From positions 1 through 23,180 of the forward strand of contig CAZTZL010000045.1 in NCBI GenBank assembly GCA_964617625.1: a stretch of DNA of 23,180 bases. The letters run 5' to 3'. The notes beneath the pieces were generated by a model. That model saw only the letters and a program-made list of their open reading frames with translations. It made no database searches and had not been told where the DNA came from. The stretch comes from CAZTZL01 sp964617625 (lineage in GTDB: Bacteria; Zhuqueibacterota; QNDG01; DSAB01). Below are positions 1 through 6,416 of the stretch, piece after piece. A program made the translations under genes and the position numbers. Each line of letters opens with the position of its first letter. Position 1 is the stretch's first letter.

Positions 1-12
1 GATTGGCTATAA

Positions 13-164
13 ATAGGAATTTCCTATACTTAGGGGAAATTGATTGTCTATATTTATCCAATTGTATTTTTTACACAATTCTGTTTTTAAGTCTTAAAAC
101 TTTCACTTGATAATAGGCCCATTATCGTATTATTTCTTCCCGTTCCCAACTGAGTTTGAGAACG
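13..164. other. Hairpins downstream of the OmpA-like gene
   Basis: The 214 bases before the first gene hold no coding sequence I can support. There are three small inverted repeats: ATAGGAA-T-TTCCTAT at 13-27, GATAAT-aggccc-ATTATC near 109-126, and a 9-bp stem at 141-164 (CGTTC... with GAACG), about 50 nt past the stop of the minus-strand OmpA-like gene. On the minus strand the 141-164 hairpin is not followed by a T-run, so it is not a convincing intrinsic terminator. It may still protect or end the transcript. Confidence 0.25.
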
Positions 165-214
165 AGAACAGGATAAGATACCCTATATTGTCCGTTTACA
201 GAAAAAGTCTTGGA

Positions 215-898
215 TTATTTAATGGGCAGCAATGCAATTTCAATCCGGCGGTTCTGTGCACGTCCCTGCGCGGTTTCATTCGATGCCACGGGCTGGTTTT
301 CGCCCAATCCAACAGCTTCTAACTTTGCAGGATCGATACCGACTTTATCCTCCAGGAAACGCACCACATTGGTGGCCCGAGCGGTAGAAAGCTCCCAATT
401 CGACGGGAATTTATATTTAAGCGCACCGCTGATGGGCACATTATCTGTGTGGCCTTCCACACGAATAACATTGTCCTTCGTATTTTTCAGAATATTACCC
501 ACCCGTTGCAACACCTTCAGTCCTTCGCCTGTGATTTTCGCCTCACCGGAAGGAAATAGAATTTTGTCCACAATGCTCACTTTGAGTTTGTCTGCCAGCT
601 GTGTGATCTGAATCTGATTGTCCTGAATCTCTCTGGTCATTTCGGCAACGAGTGAATCCCGTGTGGTTTGAACTCGGGCAATCTCCGCTTCTTTTTCTTT
701 TCTTGCTTTTGAAATTTCAGCTACTTTGAGATTCAGTTCCTGCCTGAGATCATTCACTTCACGGGCCAGTTCCTGATTCTTTGTTTCCATTTTTTGGCTG
801 GAATCTTTTATGGGTTTGTATTGTGACAGATAAAGGTAAGTGCCTGAGGCAATGGACAAACCCAGCAGGCTTGCCAGAACAGCGATGACAGCTTTCAT
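215..898 (-). CDS. OmpA/MotB-family C-terminal domain envelope protein
   Basis: Predicted 227-residue envelope protein that would be anchored in the inner membrane and bind peptidoglycan non-covalently. Residues about 1-25 form a signal anchor (MKAVIAVLASLLGLSIASGT), residues about 30-105 are charged and heptad-like, suggesting a coiled coil, and residues about 110-227 are an OmpA-like domain. Its hallmark segments are VEGHTDNVPI, NWELSTARA and RAQNRRIEI, where the Asp and Arg are the diaminopimelate-binding positions in the family. The layout resembles MotB-like OmpA proteins more than an outer-membrane barrel. The ATG is preceded by a strong GGGAGGAAG ribosome site. It is divergent from the sigma-factor operon across 157 bp. 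No MotA partner is visible, so a motor role is unlikely; an envelope scaffold is my inference. Confidence 0.85.
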   Translation of the reverse strand: MKAVIAVLASLLGLSIASGTYLYLSQYKPIKDSSQKMETKNQELAREVNDLRQELNLKVAEISKARKEKEAEIARVQTTRDSLVAEMTREIQDNQIQITQLADKLKVSIVDKILFPSGEAKITGEGLKVLQRVGNILKNTKDNVIRVEGHTDNVPISGALKYKFPSNWELSTARATNVVRFLEDKVGIDPAKLEAVGLGENQPVASNETAQGRAQNRRIEIALLPIK

Positions 899-931
899 GT
901 CTTCCTCCCGTTTTTATTACCTGTTTTTTGA

Positions 932-959
932 AATATAATATTCTGGGAATTGAAGTCAA
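932..959 (-). promoter_or_regulatory. Candidate sigma70-like promoter of the OmpA-like gene
   Basis: Read on the minus strand, TTGACT (954-959) and TATATT (932-937) are separated by 16 bp. They lie about 35-60 bp upstream of the OmpA-like start codon. This is a good match to the general housekeeping consensus, judged by eye only. Confidence 0.45.
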
Positions 960-971
960 GTTTTATTTTCC

Positions 972-1000
972 TTGATAATTTGATTTCGTGTGATTACTTT
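972..1000 (+). promoter_or_regulatory. Candidate promoter of the sigma-factor operon
   Basis: TTGATA (972-977), a 17-bp spacer and TACTTT (995-1000) lie about 55 bp upstream of the ECF sigma gene. The -10 match is modest. ECF operons are often autoregulated from a separate promoter whose -35 is GGAAC-like; I see no clear one in this 157-bp gap. Confidence 0.3.
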
Positions 1001-1055
1001 TTTTATTGATCTTACAATAAAATACTTCGAATGACGTTTATTATAGTGGATTTCA

Positions 1056-1619
1056 ATGGCAAAAGAGATCACAGACGCGGTGCTGATTCAGGAATATCAA
1101 GCCGGCGAGGACAAAGCGTTCGAAAAACTCTACAGGAAATACGAAAGGCCGCTCTATTCGTTTATATACCGGTTTATCGGCAACAGAGAGAGCGCCGAAG
1201 ATGTTTTTCAGCAGACGTGGCTGAAAGTGATCCGGGGATTGGAGAATTATGATGAACGCGGCAAATTCGGAAGCTGGCTTTTCGGCATTGCCAATAATGC
1301 CTGTCTCGATCTGGTGCGGAAGAAATCCACGGTTAAAAAGGATGATTATGCAAGTGAAAAGTTGGATCATCTTCCGCAGAAGGAGATGATTCCGGATGAA
1401 TCTGTTATTCACATGGAACAGTCGGTGCTTCTTGAAAACGGGATTGAAAGATTGCAGTGGGAACAGAAACAGGTGGTCCTTCTCCGGGTGTATGCCGAAA
1501 TGTCGTTCAAGGAAATTGCCGCCATGATTGATGCACCATTAAATACGGTTCTTGGAAGAATGCATTACGCAGTAAAAAATTTGCGGAAAATTATAAATAC
1601 AACATACGGGGAGGATTAA
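1056..1619 (+). CDS. ECF-subfamily RNA polymerase sigma factor
   Basis: Predicted 187-residue alternative sigma factor of the extracytoplasmic-function group, which directs RNA polymerase to a stress regulon when released by its anti-sigma factor. Region 2 spans about residues 8-80: the core-binding part carries AFEKLYRKY, followed by SAEDVFQQTWLKV and GKFGSWLFGIANNACLD. Region 4 spans about residues 120-180, with a helix-turn-helix around MSFKEIAAMIDAPLNTVLGRM. Sigma regions 1 and 3 are absent, as expected for ECF factors. The gene sits 4 bp before the anti-sigma gene, and both precede a secreted helical protein, the usual order for a sigma/anti-sigma/target operon. The ribosome site is weak (GTGGA). 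Its exact ECF group and stimulus cannot be told from sequence alone. Confidence 0.93.
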   Translation: MAKEITDAVLIQEYQAGEDKAFEKLYRKYERPLYSFIYRFIGNRESAEDVFQQTWLKVIRGLENYDERGKFGSWLFGIANNACLDLVRKKSTVKKDDYASEKLDHLPQKEMIPDESVIHMEQSVLLENGIERLQWEQKQVVLLRVYAEMSFKEIAAMIDAPLNTVLGRMHYAVKNLRKIINTTYGED

Positions 1620-1623
1620 TAAT

Positions 1624-2199
1624 ATGTCCTGTCCACGATTTGAAAAAGAGGGGGTTCTTTTTCTCGCCGGCGAATTGAATTCCGATGAACGGAATGCCTT
1701 TGAGAAACATCTTGCAGAATGTGTTGATTGCCGGAAGATGGCGACAGAAGCGAAAGACATGTGGCGGGGAATTGAAAAACTGCCCAAAGTTGCACCGGGA
1801 AAATCCGTAAAAAAGGCGATTCTGAAAGCATCCCGGAGACAAAGAGAGAAAGTGCCGCTCATCGAAAGGATGTTTCCAAATCCGCGTTTGATCTGGGGAT
1901 TATCCGCAGCGGCAGTTGCGATCATTCTCATTTTTATTGTAGTGGACCCGCTGAATTACGTCCACTTGAAGCCGGTTGTACAGCAGTCCGATTTGTCCTG
2001 GGACGATGATTTCTTTGCACAGGCGGATTTTATCGATCAGGAAATCGATCGCGTACAATCAGGAGTACTTTTAACCAATTACTTTTCAAGTGCGGAAATT
2101 TCGTCAGAATCCGATCTGCTTGATTCGTTCATGTCTCCCGACATTGACCGGATCAAGGAACAGGTGGTCGATCTGGCCAGAACGATTTACGGTATTTAA
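1624..2199 (+). CDS. Membrane-bound zinc-finger anti-sigma factor
   Basis: Predicted 191-residue single-pass membrane anti-sigma factor. The N-terminal cytoplasmic part has a ZAS/zf-HC2-type motif: Cys3 and His29-x3-Cys33-x2-Cys36. Proteins of this group clamp their cognate ECF sigma factor until a signal triggers release. A hydrophobic helix at about residues 89-107 would cross the inner membrane, leaving about 84 acidic residues outside as a likely sensor. An ideal GGGGAGGA ribosome site precedes the ATG, and the gene starts 4 bp after the sigma stop codon. The periplasmic part matches no domain I recognise. The assignment rests on the Cys/His motif, the membrane helix and the position next to the sigma gene. 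Confidence 0.88.
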   Translation: MSCPRFEKEGVLFLAGELNSDERNAFEKHLAECVDCRKMATEAKDMWRGIEKLPKVAPGKSVKKAILKASRRQREKVPLIERMFPNPRLIWGLSAAAVAIILIFIVVDPLNYVHLKPVVQQSDLSWDDDFFAQADFIDQEIDRVQSGVLLTNYFSSAEISSESDLLDSFMSPDIDRIKEQVVDLARTIYGI

Positions 2200-2213
2200 T
2201 GAGGAGGTTGACG

Positions 2214-2760
2214 ATGAAACGATTGCATACAATTTTATTAAAGACAATTATCATATCAATTTTGATTGTCGTTTGTTCACAAACTCTGCGGGCACAAGGA
2301 CGTCCGGGCCGGCCCGATGACAGGATGAAAAATCAGGATGTGCTTTATCTGACGCCGGAGCAGGAAAAGGAAGTAATGGGATATCTCCGGGAAAACTATC
2401 AGGACCGGATGGATGAAGTGATGGGATTGAAAACGAACCACAGATTAATGTACATGAGAAAAATGACACAGGCATACAGAGAGATGCGGTTCATGAAGGA
2501 TCTCAAGGATCAGGATGAAGAGAGGTATAAACGCGTGGCTGATGAGAAAAAACTGGAAAAGCAGGTACGCATGCTGGTCGAAGATTACTGGCAAACCGGA
2601 GATGTTATGAAAAAGGATGAACTGCGTAAAGCGATCTGGAAACTCCTGAGTAAAATATTTGATTACCGTCAAATGAACCGGCAGGAAGAAATCCAAAAGC
2701 TGGAAAACAAACTGAAAGAATTGAAAGATGTGAACGAACAGCGGCTGGCCAATAAAGATG
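2214..2760 (+). CDS. Secreted helical protein, Spy/CpxP-like in style (3' end in assembly gap)
   Basis: The 5' part (182 codons) of a predicted periplasmic protein; the 3' end is lost in the N run. I chose the ATG at 2214 because GAGGAGG at 2201-2207 lies 6 nt upstream; the in-frame ATG at 2199 overlaps the previous stop and has no ribosome site of its own. Residues 1-27 look like a signal peptide (MKRLHTILLKTIIISILIVV, then SQTLRAQ). The mature part is almost all charged helix, with LTPEQEKEV near its start, recalling the LTxxQ motif of the Spy/CpxP/ZraP chaperone-sensor group, and many Met and Arg residues. The position after an ECF sigma and anti-sigma pair suggests an envelope-stress effector or sensor. 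The Spy-like link is a loose resemblance, not an established homology. Confidence 0.7.
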
Positions 2761-2860
2761 NNNNNNNNNNNNNNNNNNNNNNNNNNNNNNNNNNNNNNNN
2801 NNNNNNNNNNNNNNNNNNNNNNNNNNNNNNNNNNNNNNNNNNNNNNNNNNNNNNNNNNNN
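2761..2860. other. Assembly gap (100 N)
   Basis: Exactly 100 ambiguous bases, the usual placeholder for a scaffold join of unknown length. It cuts the 3' ends of two convergent genes: the helical periplasmic protein and the radical SAM protein. Real intervening DNA could be longer and could hold further genes. Confidence 0.95.
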
Positions 2861-3752
2861 CCTGAATCCAGCCTCTATCCAGGCCAAAGTATTCGAGAGA
2901 TGCTTTGGCCTTTTTGTATTCTCCGGAAGTAATGCGCCGGTTCGCGGGGGGAAGGGAGCACGCTTCATGTGCCGGGAAGTACTGGCTCATCAGGCTGATG
3001 CAGGTATTGGCGGATATCTCTTCCGAAATAAAACGGAGCACATCGTGTGTTCCGGAAATATTCGCGGGGAGCACAAGATGGCGGATGAGCAGCCCCTTCC
3101 GGGCAATTCCGTTTTCATCCATCTCCAGATCACCAACCTGTCTGAACATTTCCCGGATCGCTCTTTGATTCACTTCGGGATAATCCGGCGCCGATGAATA
3201 TTTTTCCGCCATTTTGGGATCGCTGTACTTCATGTCCGGCATATAAACATCGACAATCCCATCTAGCAGCCGAAGCGCTTCGAGGGATTCGTATCCGCCG
3301 CAATTGTAGACAAGCGGAATACACAGTCCATTTTGATAGGCAATGAGCAACGCTCCTAAAATTTGTGGGACGAAATGGGAAGGTGTAACCAGGTTGATGT
3401 TGTGCGCTCCGGATTTCTGCAGTTTGAGCATCATGTCTGCCAGTTTTTGAATTTTTGTAACGTTGCCGTTCTTGAAATGGCTGATCGGATAGTTCTGGCA
3501 GAAAATACAGCCGAGACTGCATCCCGTTAAAAAAATCGTTCCTGATCCCTTGAATCCTGATATCGGCGGCTCCTCTCCATGGTGTAAATTGTCCGATGAA
3601 ACCACAGGGTGGAGTCCCATGCCGCAGATACCGGTCTCTTCTTTCAGACGGTTTACACCGCATTCCCGCGGACAGACGCGGCAGGATTTGAGGAGAGCGT
3701 ATGCCTTTTTGATCCGGGATTGGATGAGGTGGATTTTATTGTTTATATCCAT
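2861..3752 (-). CDS. PflA-like radical SAM protein (C-terminus in assembly gap)
   Basis: Predicted radical SAM iron-sulfur enzyme of the pyruvate-formate-lyase-activase-like group (COG1313 type, near the AmmeMemoRadiSam proteins); the substrate is unknown. About 297 residues are visible. The 4Fe-4S site that binds S-adenosylmethionine is Cys78-x3-Cys82-x2-Cys85 in GCSLGCIFCQNYPIS. A second Cys cluster precedes it (Cys24, Cys27, Cys31, Cys43), as is usual in this group. The visible end, GLDRGWIQ, resembles the usual C-terminus, so probably only a few codons are hidden by the gap. The protein begins MDINNKIHL. No glycyl-radical enzyme, MEMO1 or AMMECR1 partner is in the window. Apparent open frame beyond the gap is antisense of the neighbouring gene and is not part of it. 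Confidence 0.88.
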
Positions 3753-3816
3753 TTTATGTGGGCACTATCATTTTTTTTATTTTTACTCTTGAATATCCGT
3801 TGAGAGAAAATGAGCA

Positions 3817-3907
3817 TGTCATTTCGAATCCCGCCTCGGCGGGGTGAGAAATCTTTTAAAATAAAAGATCTCTCGTTTCCTGCTAAAGCAGGATCCTCGA
3901 GATGACA
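3817..3907. repeat. 91-bp palindromic element with three internal hairpins
   Basis: Terminal inverted repeats TGTCATTTCGA (3817-3827) and TCGAGATGACA (3897-3907) match at 10 of 11 positions. Between them lie three consecutive perfect hairpins: CCCGCC/GGCGGG (3830-3843), ATCTTTTA/TAAAAGAT (3851-3869) and CCTGCT/AGCAGG (3879-3892). Folded, this gives a four-way junction. Elements that start TGTCATTTCGA and end TCGAGATGACA look like the dispersed intergenic repeats known from several FCB genomes. It sits between mazG and the radical SAM gene and may separate or stabilise their transcripts. Confidence 0.75.
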
Positions 3908-3987
3908 AAAGACATCGCCTTTTTCATTTGTTTCGGAATGGGAGAATAAAAGGCTGGTGTTTTCCTGGGACATTGGTTTGCTTTTAT

Positions 3988-4752
3988 TTATTCTTTTTTG
4001 ATCCGGTTCCAGACGGCGTCCATTTCCTCGAGCGTGGCGTCCCTTAAATCCATTCCTTCTTCAGCAATGATCTTTTCGACTTTTCTGAATCGTCGGATGA
4101 ATTTTTCCACGGCCTGCCTCAACGCATCTTCCGGATTGACTTTGATAAAACGGGATAGATTTACAAGCGAAAAAAGCAAATCTCCAAATTCTTCTGCGAT
4201 CTTTTTTTTATCGCTGGAGCCGATCACCTCTTTCAATTCTTCGATCTCTTCATGGACTTTCGCCCACACAGGTTCAATTTCCTCCCAGTCAAATCCGACA
4301 GTCGACGCTTTCTGCTGTGTCCGGTACGCTTTCAATAACGCCGGAGAGGTTTTGGGCACACCATCGAGAACGGATTTTTTCCCCTCGTTCTTTTTGATTT
4401 TTTCCCAATGAATGCGCTGTTCTTCGGCGGTTTTAATTTCCAACTGGCCGAAAACATGCGGATGACGCCGGACAAGTTTCTGATTAATCGTTTCCAGAAC
4501 ATCCGTAATTGTGAACCGGGATTCTTCTTTGGCAATCTGTGAGTGAAAAATAATTTGAAGCAAAAGATCCCCTAATTCTTCTTTCAGGTCATCATCGTTA
4601 TTTTTATCCAGGGCATCCAACACTTCGTAGGCCTCTTCCAAAATATAGGGCTTCAGGGAAACATGAGTTTGTTCTCTGTCCCAGGGGCATCCCTCCGGTC
4701 CGCGCAGTCTTTCCATGATCTGAATGAGCTGCTCAAAAGTTTTTCCCGACAC
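3988..4752 (-). CDS. mazG: Nucleoside triphosphate pyrophosphohydrolase MazG
   Basis: Predicted 254-residue enzyme that hydrolyses (d)NTPs to the monophosphate and pyrophosphate, a housecleaning role against aberrant nucleotides that can also affect the ppGpp pool. It has the full two-domain MazG form. The N-terminal domain opens with LRGPEGCPWDREQTH and carries the Mg-binding acidic residues Glu39, Glu40, Glu43, Glu59 and Asp62 (EEAYE...EELGD). The second domain repeats the pattern (EEIEELKEV...EEFGDLLFSLVNL). Length is close to the E. coli protein (263). The start is GTG at 4752, with GGAGG 6 nt upstream; no in-frame ATG fits better. It is on the minus strand, 235 bp upstream of the radical SAM gene, with the palindromic element between them. 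Confidence 0.95.
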   Translation of the reverse strand: MSGKTFEQLIQIMERLRGPEGCPWDREQTHVSLKPYILEEAYEVLDALDKNNDDDLKEELGDLLLQIIFHSQIAKEESRFTITDVLETINQKLVRRHPHVFGQLEIKTAEEQRIHWEKIKKNEGKKSVLDGVPKTSPALLKAYRTQQKASTVGFDWEEIEPVWAKVHEEIEELKEVIGSSDKKKIAEEFGDLLFSLVNLSRFIKVNPEDALRQAVEKFIRRFRKVEKIIAEEGMDLRDATLEEMDAVWNRIKKE

Positions 4753-4844
4753 TATGATCCTCCGACAGGTTATGATTGAAAGGTGATCCTAATTTCGAAA
4801 AAAGGAATTTAAAGTGCAAGCGAAAAAGTCGGTCATAAATGATC

Positions 4845-4873
4845 TTGATTCTTAAAGCAGACTTATTTATATT
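4845..4873 (+). promoter_or_regulatory. Candidate promoter for the ylxR-type operon
   Basis: TTGATT (4845-4850), a 17-bp spacer and TATATT (4868-4873) lie about 40 bp before the ATG at 4911 and about 90 bp past the divergent mazG start. It is a plausible housekeeping promoter, judged by eye. Confidence 0.4.
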
Positions 4874-4910
4874 ATTCGCAAATAATCAGAATTTACAGCA
4901 GGTGGAAAAA

Positions 4911-5129
4911 ATGTTAGGCAGTCGGTTGCCCAAGGCGAAACAATTTTCGTATACTCCCCATTATTATGACCCTGAGAAAGAGAAAAAAACAGGGCATCAG
5001 ATAAAATTTCGAAGGCATTTCTCAAAAGCTTCGATCAGGGCCCGTTCACTTGTCTGGCTTCTGTTTTTACTCGCATTGGTTATCTATCTGGTTTTATTCT
5101 TTATCAGGCTCTCACACTCTCAGCCATGA
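4911..5129 (+). CDS. Small single-pass membrane protein upstream of the YlxR-L7Ae gene
   Basis: Predicted 72-residue protein of unknown function. The ATG at 4911 is preceded by AGGTGG with 5-nt spacing; an in-frame upstream ATG at 4839 has no ribosome site and lies at the presumed promoter. The N-terminal half is basic and aromatic, with FSYTPHYYDPEKEKK, followed by a basic stretch and a strong hydrophobic helix at about residues 45-66 (SLVWLLFLLALVIYLVLFFI). It is therefore likely an inner-membrane protein with its N-terminus in the cytoplasm. Its stop codon overlaps the start of the next gene (ATGA at 5126-5129), so the two are probably translationally coupled. Small proteins with a similar F-Y-x-P-x-Y-Y motif occur in Bacteroidota-related genomes, as far as I recall. 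No function is known to me. Confidence 0.7.
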   Translation: MLGSRLPKAKQFSYTPHYYDPEKEKKTGHQIKFRRHFSKASIRARSLVWLLFLLALVIYLVLFFIRLSHSQP

Positions 5130-5680
5130 AGTCGATTCCGATACGACAGTGTATTGTCTGCCGAAAAAGGAGCGAGAAGGGGACTCTTTTTCGGGTGATC
5201 CGGACACCGGAGAATCAAATTCTTTTTGATCCGATGCATAAAATGAACGGCCGGAGCGTGTATCTGTGTAAAAATGTTGCCTGTGTTCAAAAAGCCGGGG
5301 AGGAAGATCTAATCGGGTGCGCATTTAACCGTACGGCTTCCGCCGAATTGTATATGCAAATAGCCAATGCGCTTCAATCGGAAAAGAAAACCTCAGTCGG
5401 AACACTTATTGGTTTTGCAAACCGGTCGAGAAAGGTGATCAAAGGAATGACAGGCATTGCCGAGGGAGCCGGTAAAAAGAAAATCAAATTGTTGATCATA
5501 GATTCTGAAACACAACCCACAACAAGAAAACGGATCGAATCGATTAGCAGTAAACAAAACATTCCTTTGATTGTATATTCAAACGAAAGATCACTTTCCG
5601 ATATCCTTGGAAAAGCGAATTGCCGGTGTGTCGGCATTACGGACGATCGGTTTGCCCGGTCCATTTTGAGGCAGATATAA
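5126..5680 (+). CDS. Fused YlxR (DUF448) - L7Ae/YlxQ-like RNA-binding protein
   Basis: Predicted 184-residue RNA-binding protein joining two domains. Residues about 1-85 are YlxR/DUF448: CIVCRKR (Cys9, Cys12), a phosphate-contacting basic surface, and GRSVYLC as the usual GR-x-YLC signature. Residues about 92-184 resemble the L7Ae/L30e fold of YlxQ: GTLIGFANRSRKVIKGMTGI, LLIIDSE and VGITDDRFARSIL. In Bacillus ylxR and ylxQ are separate neighbouring genes within nusA-ylxR-ylxQ-infB. Here they are one frame, and nusA or infB is not in the window. YlxR has been linked to RNase P binding and transcriptional effects in Firmicutes; whether that holds here is unknown. The start overlaps the previous stop (ATGA). 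Confidence 0.85.
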   Translation: MKSIPIRQCIVCRKRSEKGTLFRVIRTPENQILFDPMHKMNGRSVYLCKNVACVQKAGEEDLIGCAFNRTASAELYMQIANALQSEKKTSVGTLIGFANRSRKVIKGMTGIAEGAGKKKIKLLIIDSETQPTTRKRIESISSKQNIPLIVYSNERSLSDILGKANCRCVGITDDRFARSILRQI

Positions 5681-5697
5681 AGAAAGAGTATTTTATC

Positions 5698-6336
5698 GTG
5701 GATATCTCAACTCTGACCAATTCGAATTTGTTTACTTTTGTTATTTTGCCAATTTTAATTTTAATCGCGCGTGTCTGCGATGTTACTATCGGCACGGTTC
5801 GAATCATGTTCATAGCACGGGGGAATAAACTGTTTGCCCCGATATTGGGTTTTATTGAGATATTGATCTGGCTTATAGCAATCCAGCAGATCATGAGAAA
5901 TCTTGGAAATGTTTTCTGTTATCTGGCGTATGCAGGCGGATTTGCAATCGGGAATTATATTGGCATCACAATCGAAGAAAAAGTTGCCTACGGCAAGGTC
6001 GTTATACAAATTATAACAAGCAAGGATGCTACGGCTCTTTTCGATTCTCTGAGGCGAAAGGGATTTGGCGTAACCAAGGTAGCCGCAGAAGGCGCTTCAG
6101 GTCAGGTGAGTATTGTTTATTCCATTATTGACCGGCTGGACCTCGATAGGGTGATTCGTTTAATCAATCGTTTTAACCCGAAGGCATTCTATACCATTGA
6201 GGATATTCGTTCCGTCAAGCAAGGGATATTTCCTAAAAATACCGGGTTCATGGGACGTATTTTATTTAAAACGCCCAGATTTTATCGCCAGCTGAAATTA
6301 TCCAAAAGAACGTTATTGCAGAGAAAATCAAAATAA
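5698..6336 (+). CDS. DUF2179/DUF5698 (UPF0316) membrane protein
   Basis: Predicted 212-residue inner-membrane protein. Three hydrophobic segments occupy about the first 95 residues: LFTFVILPILILIARVCDV, LFAPILGFIEILIWLIAIQ, and VFCYLAYAGGFAIGNYIG. A soluble domain of the DUF2179 type follows (YGKVVIQIITSKDATALFDS, then RKGFGVTKVAAEG), and a basic tail ends the protein. This matches the UPF0316 family, of unknown function. I prefer the GTG start at 5698, with AAGAAAGAG about 9 nt upstream; the longer frame from 5620 would overlap the YlxR-L7Ae gene by 61 bp and add residues unlike the family. It begins 17 bp after the previous stop, so it probably shares that operon. Confidence 0.85.
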   Translation: MDISTLTNSNLFTFVILPILILIARVCDVTIGTVRIMFIARGNKLFAPILGFIEILIWLIAIQQIMRNLGNVFCYLAYAGGFAIGNYIGITIEEKVAYGKVVIQIITSKDATALFDSLRRKGFGVTKVAAEGASGQVSIVYSIIDRLDLDRVIRLINRFNPKAFYTIEDIRSVKQGIFPKNTGFMGRILFKTPRFYRQLKLSKRTLLQRKSK

Positions 6337-6356
6337 TATTCATACTATTTATTCAT

Positions 6357-6385
6357 TTGATTGTTAAAGTACTGATCAATTATCT
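6357..6385 (+). promoter_or_regulatory. Candidate promoter of mutL
   Basis: TTGATT (6357-6362), a 17-bp spacer and TTATCT (6380-6385), ending 31 bp before the mutL ATG. The -10 match is mediocre. The 80-bp gap after the DUF2179 gene leaves room for independent transcription of mutL-miaA. Confidence 0.3.
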
Positions 6386-6416
6386 TCAAATTTTTAAAAT
6401 AGAATCGGAATAATAA

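Noticed and set aside
141..164. Hairpin as an intrinsic terminator of the OmpA-like gene
   Set aside because: No T-run follows the stem on the minus strand.
2199..3197. Long plus-strand and minus-strand open frames spanning the N run
   Set aside because: They join two different contigs across unknown bases; the parts beyond the gap are antisense of the neighbouring real gene.
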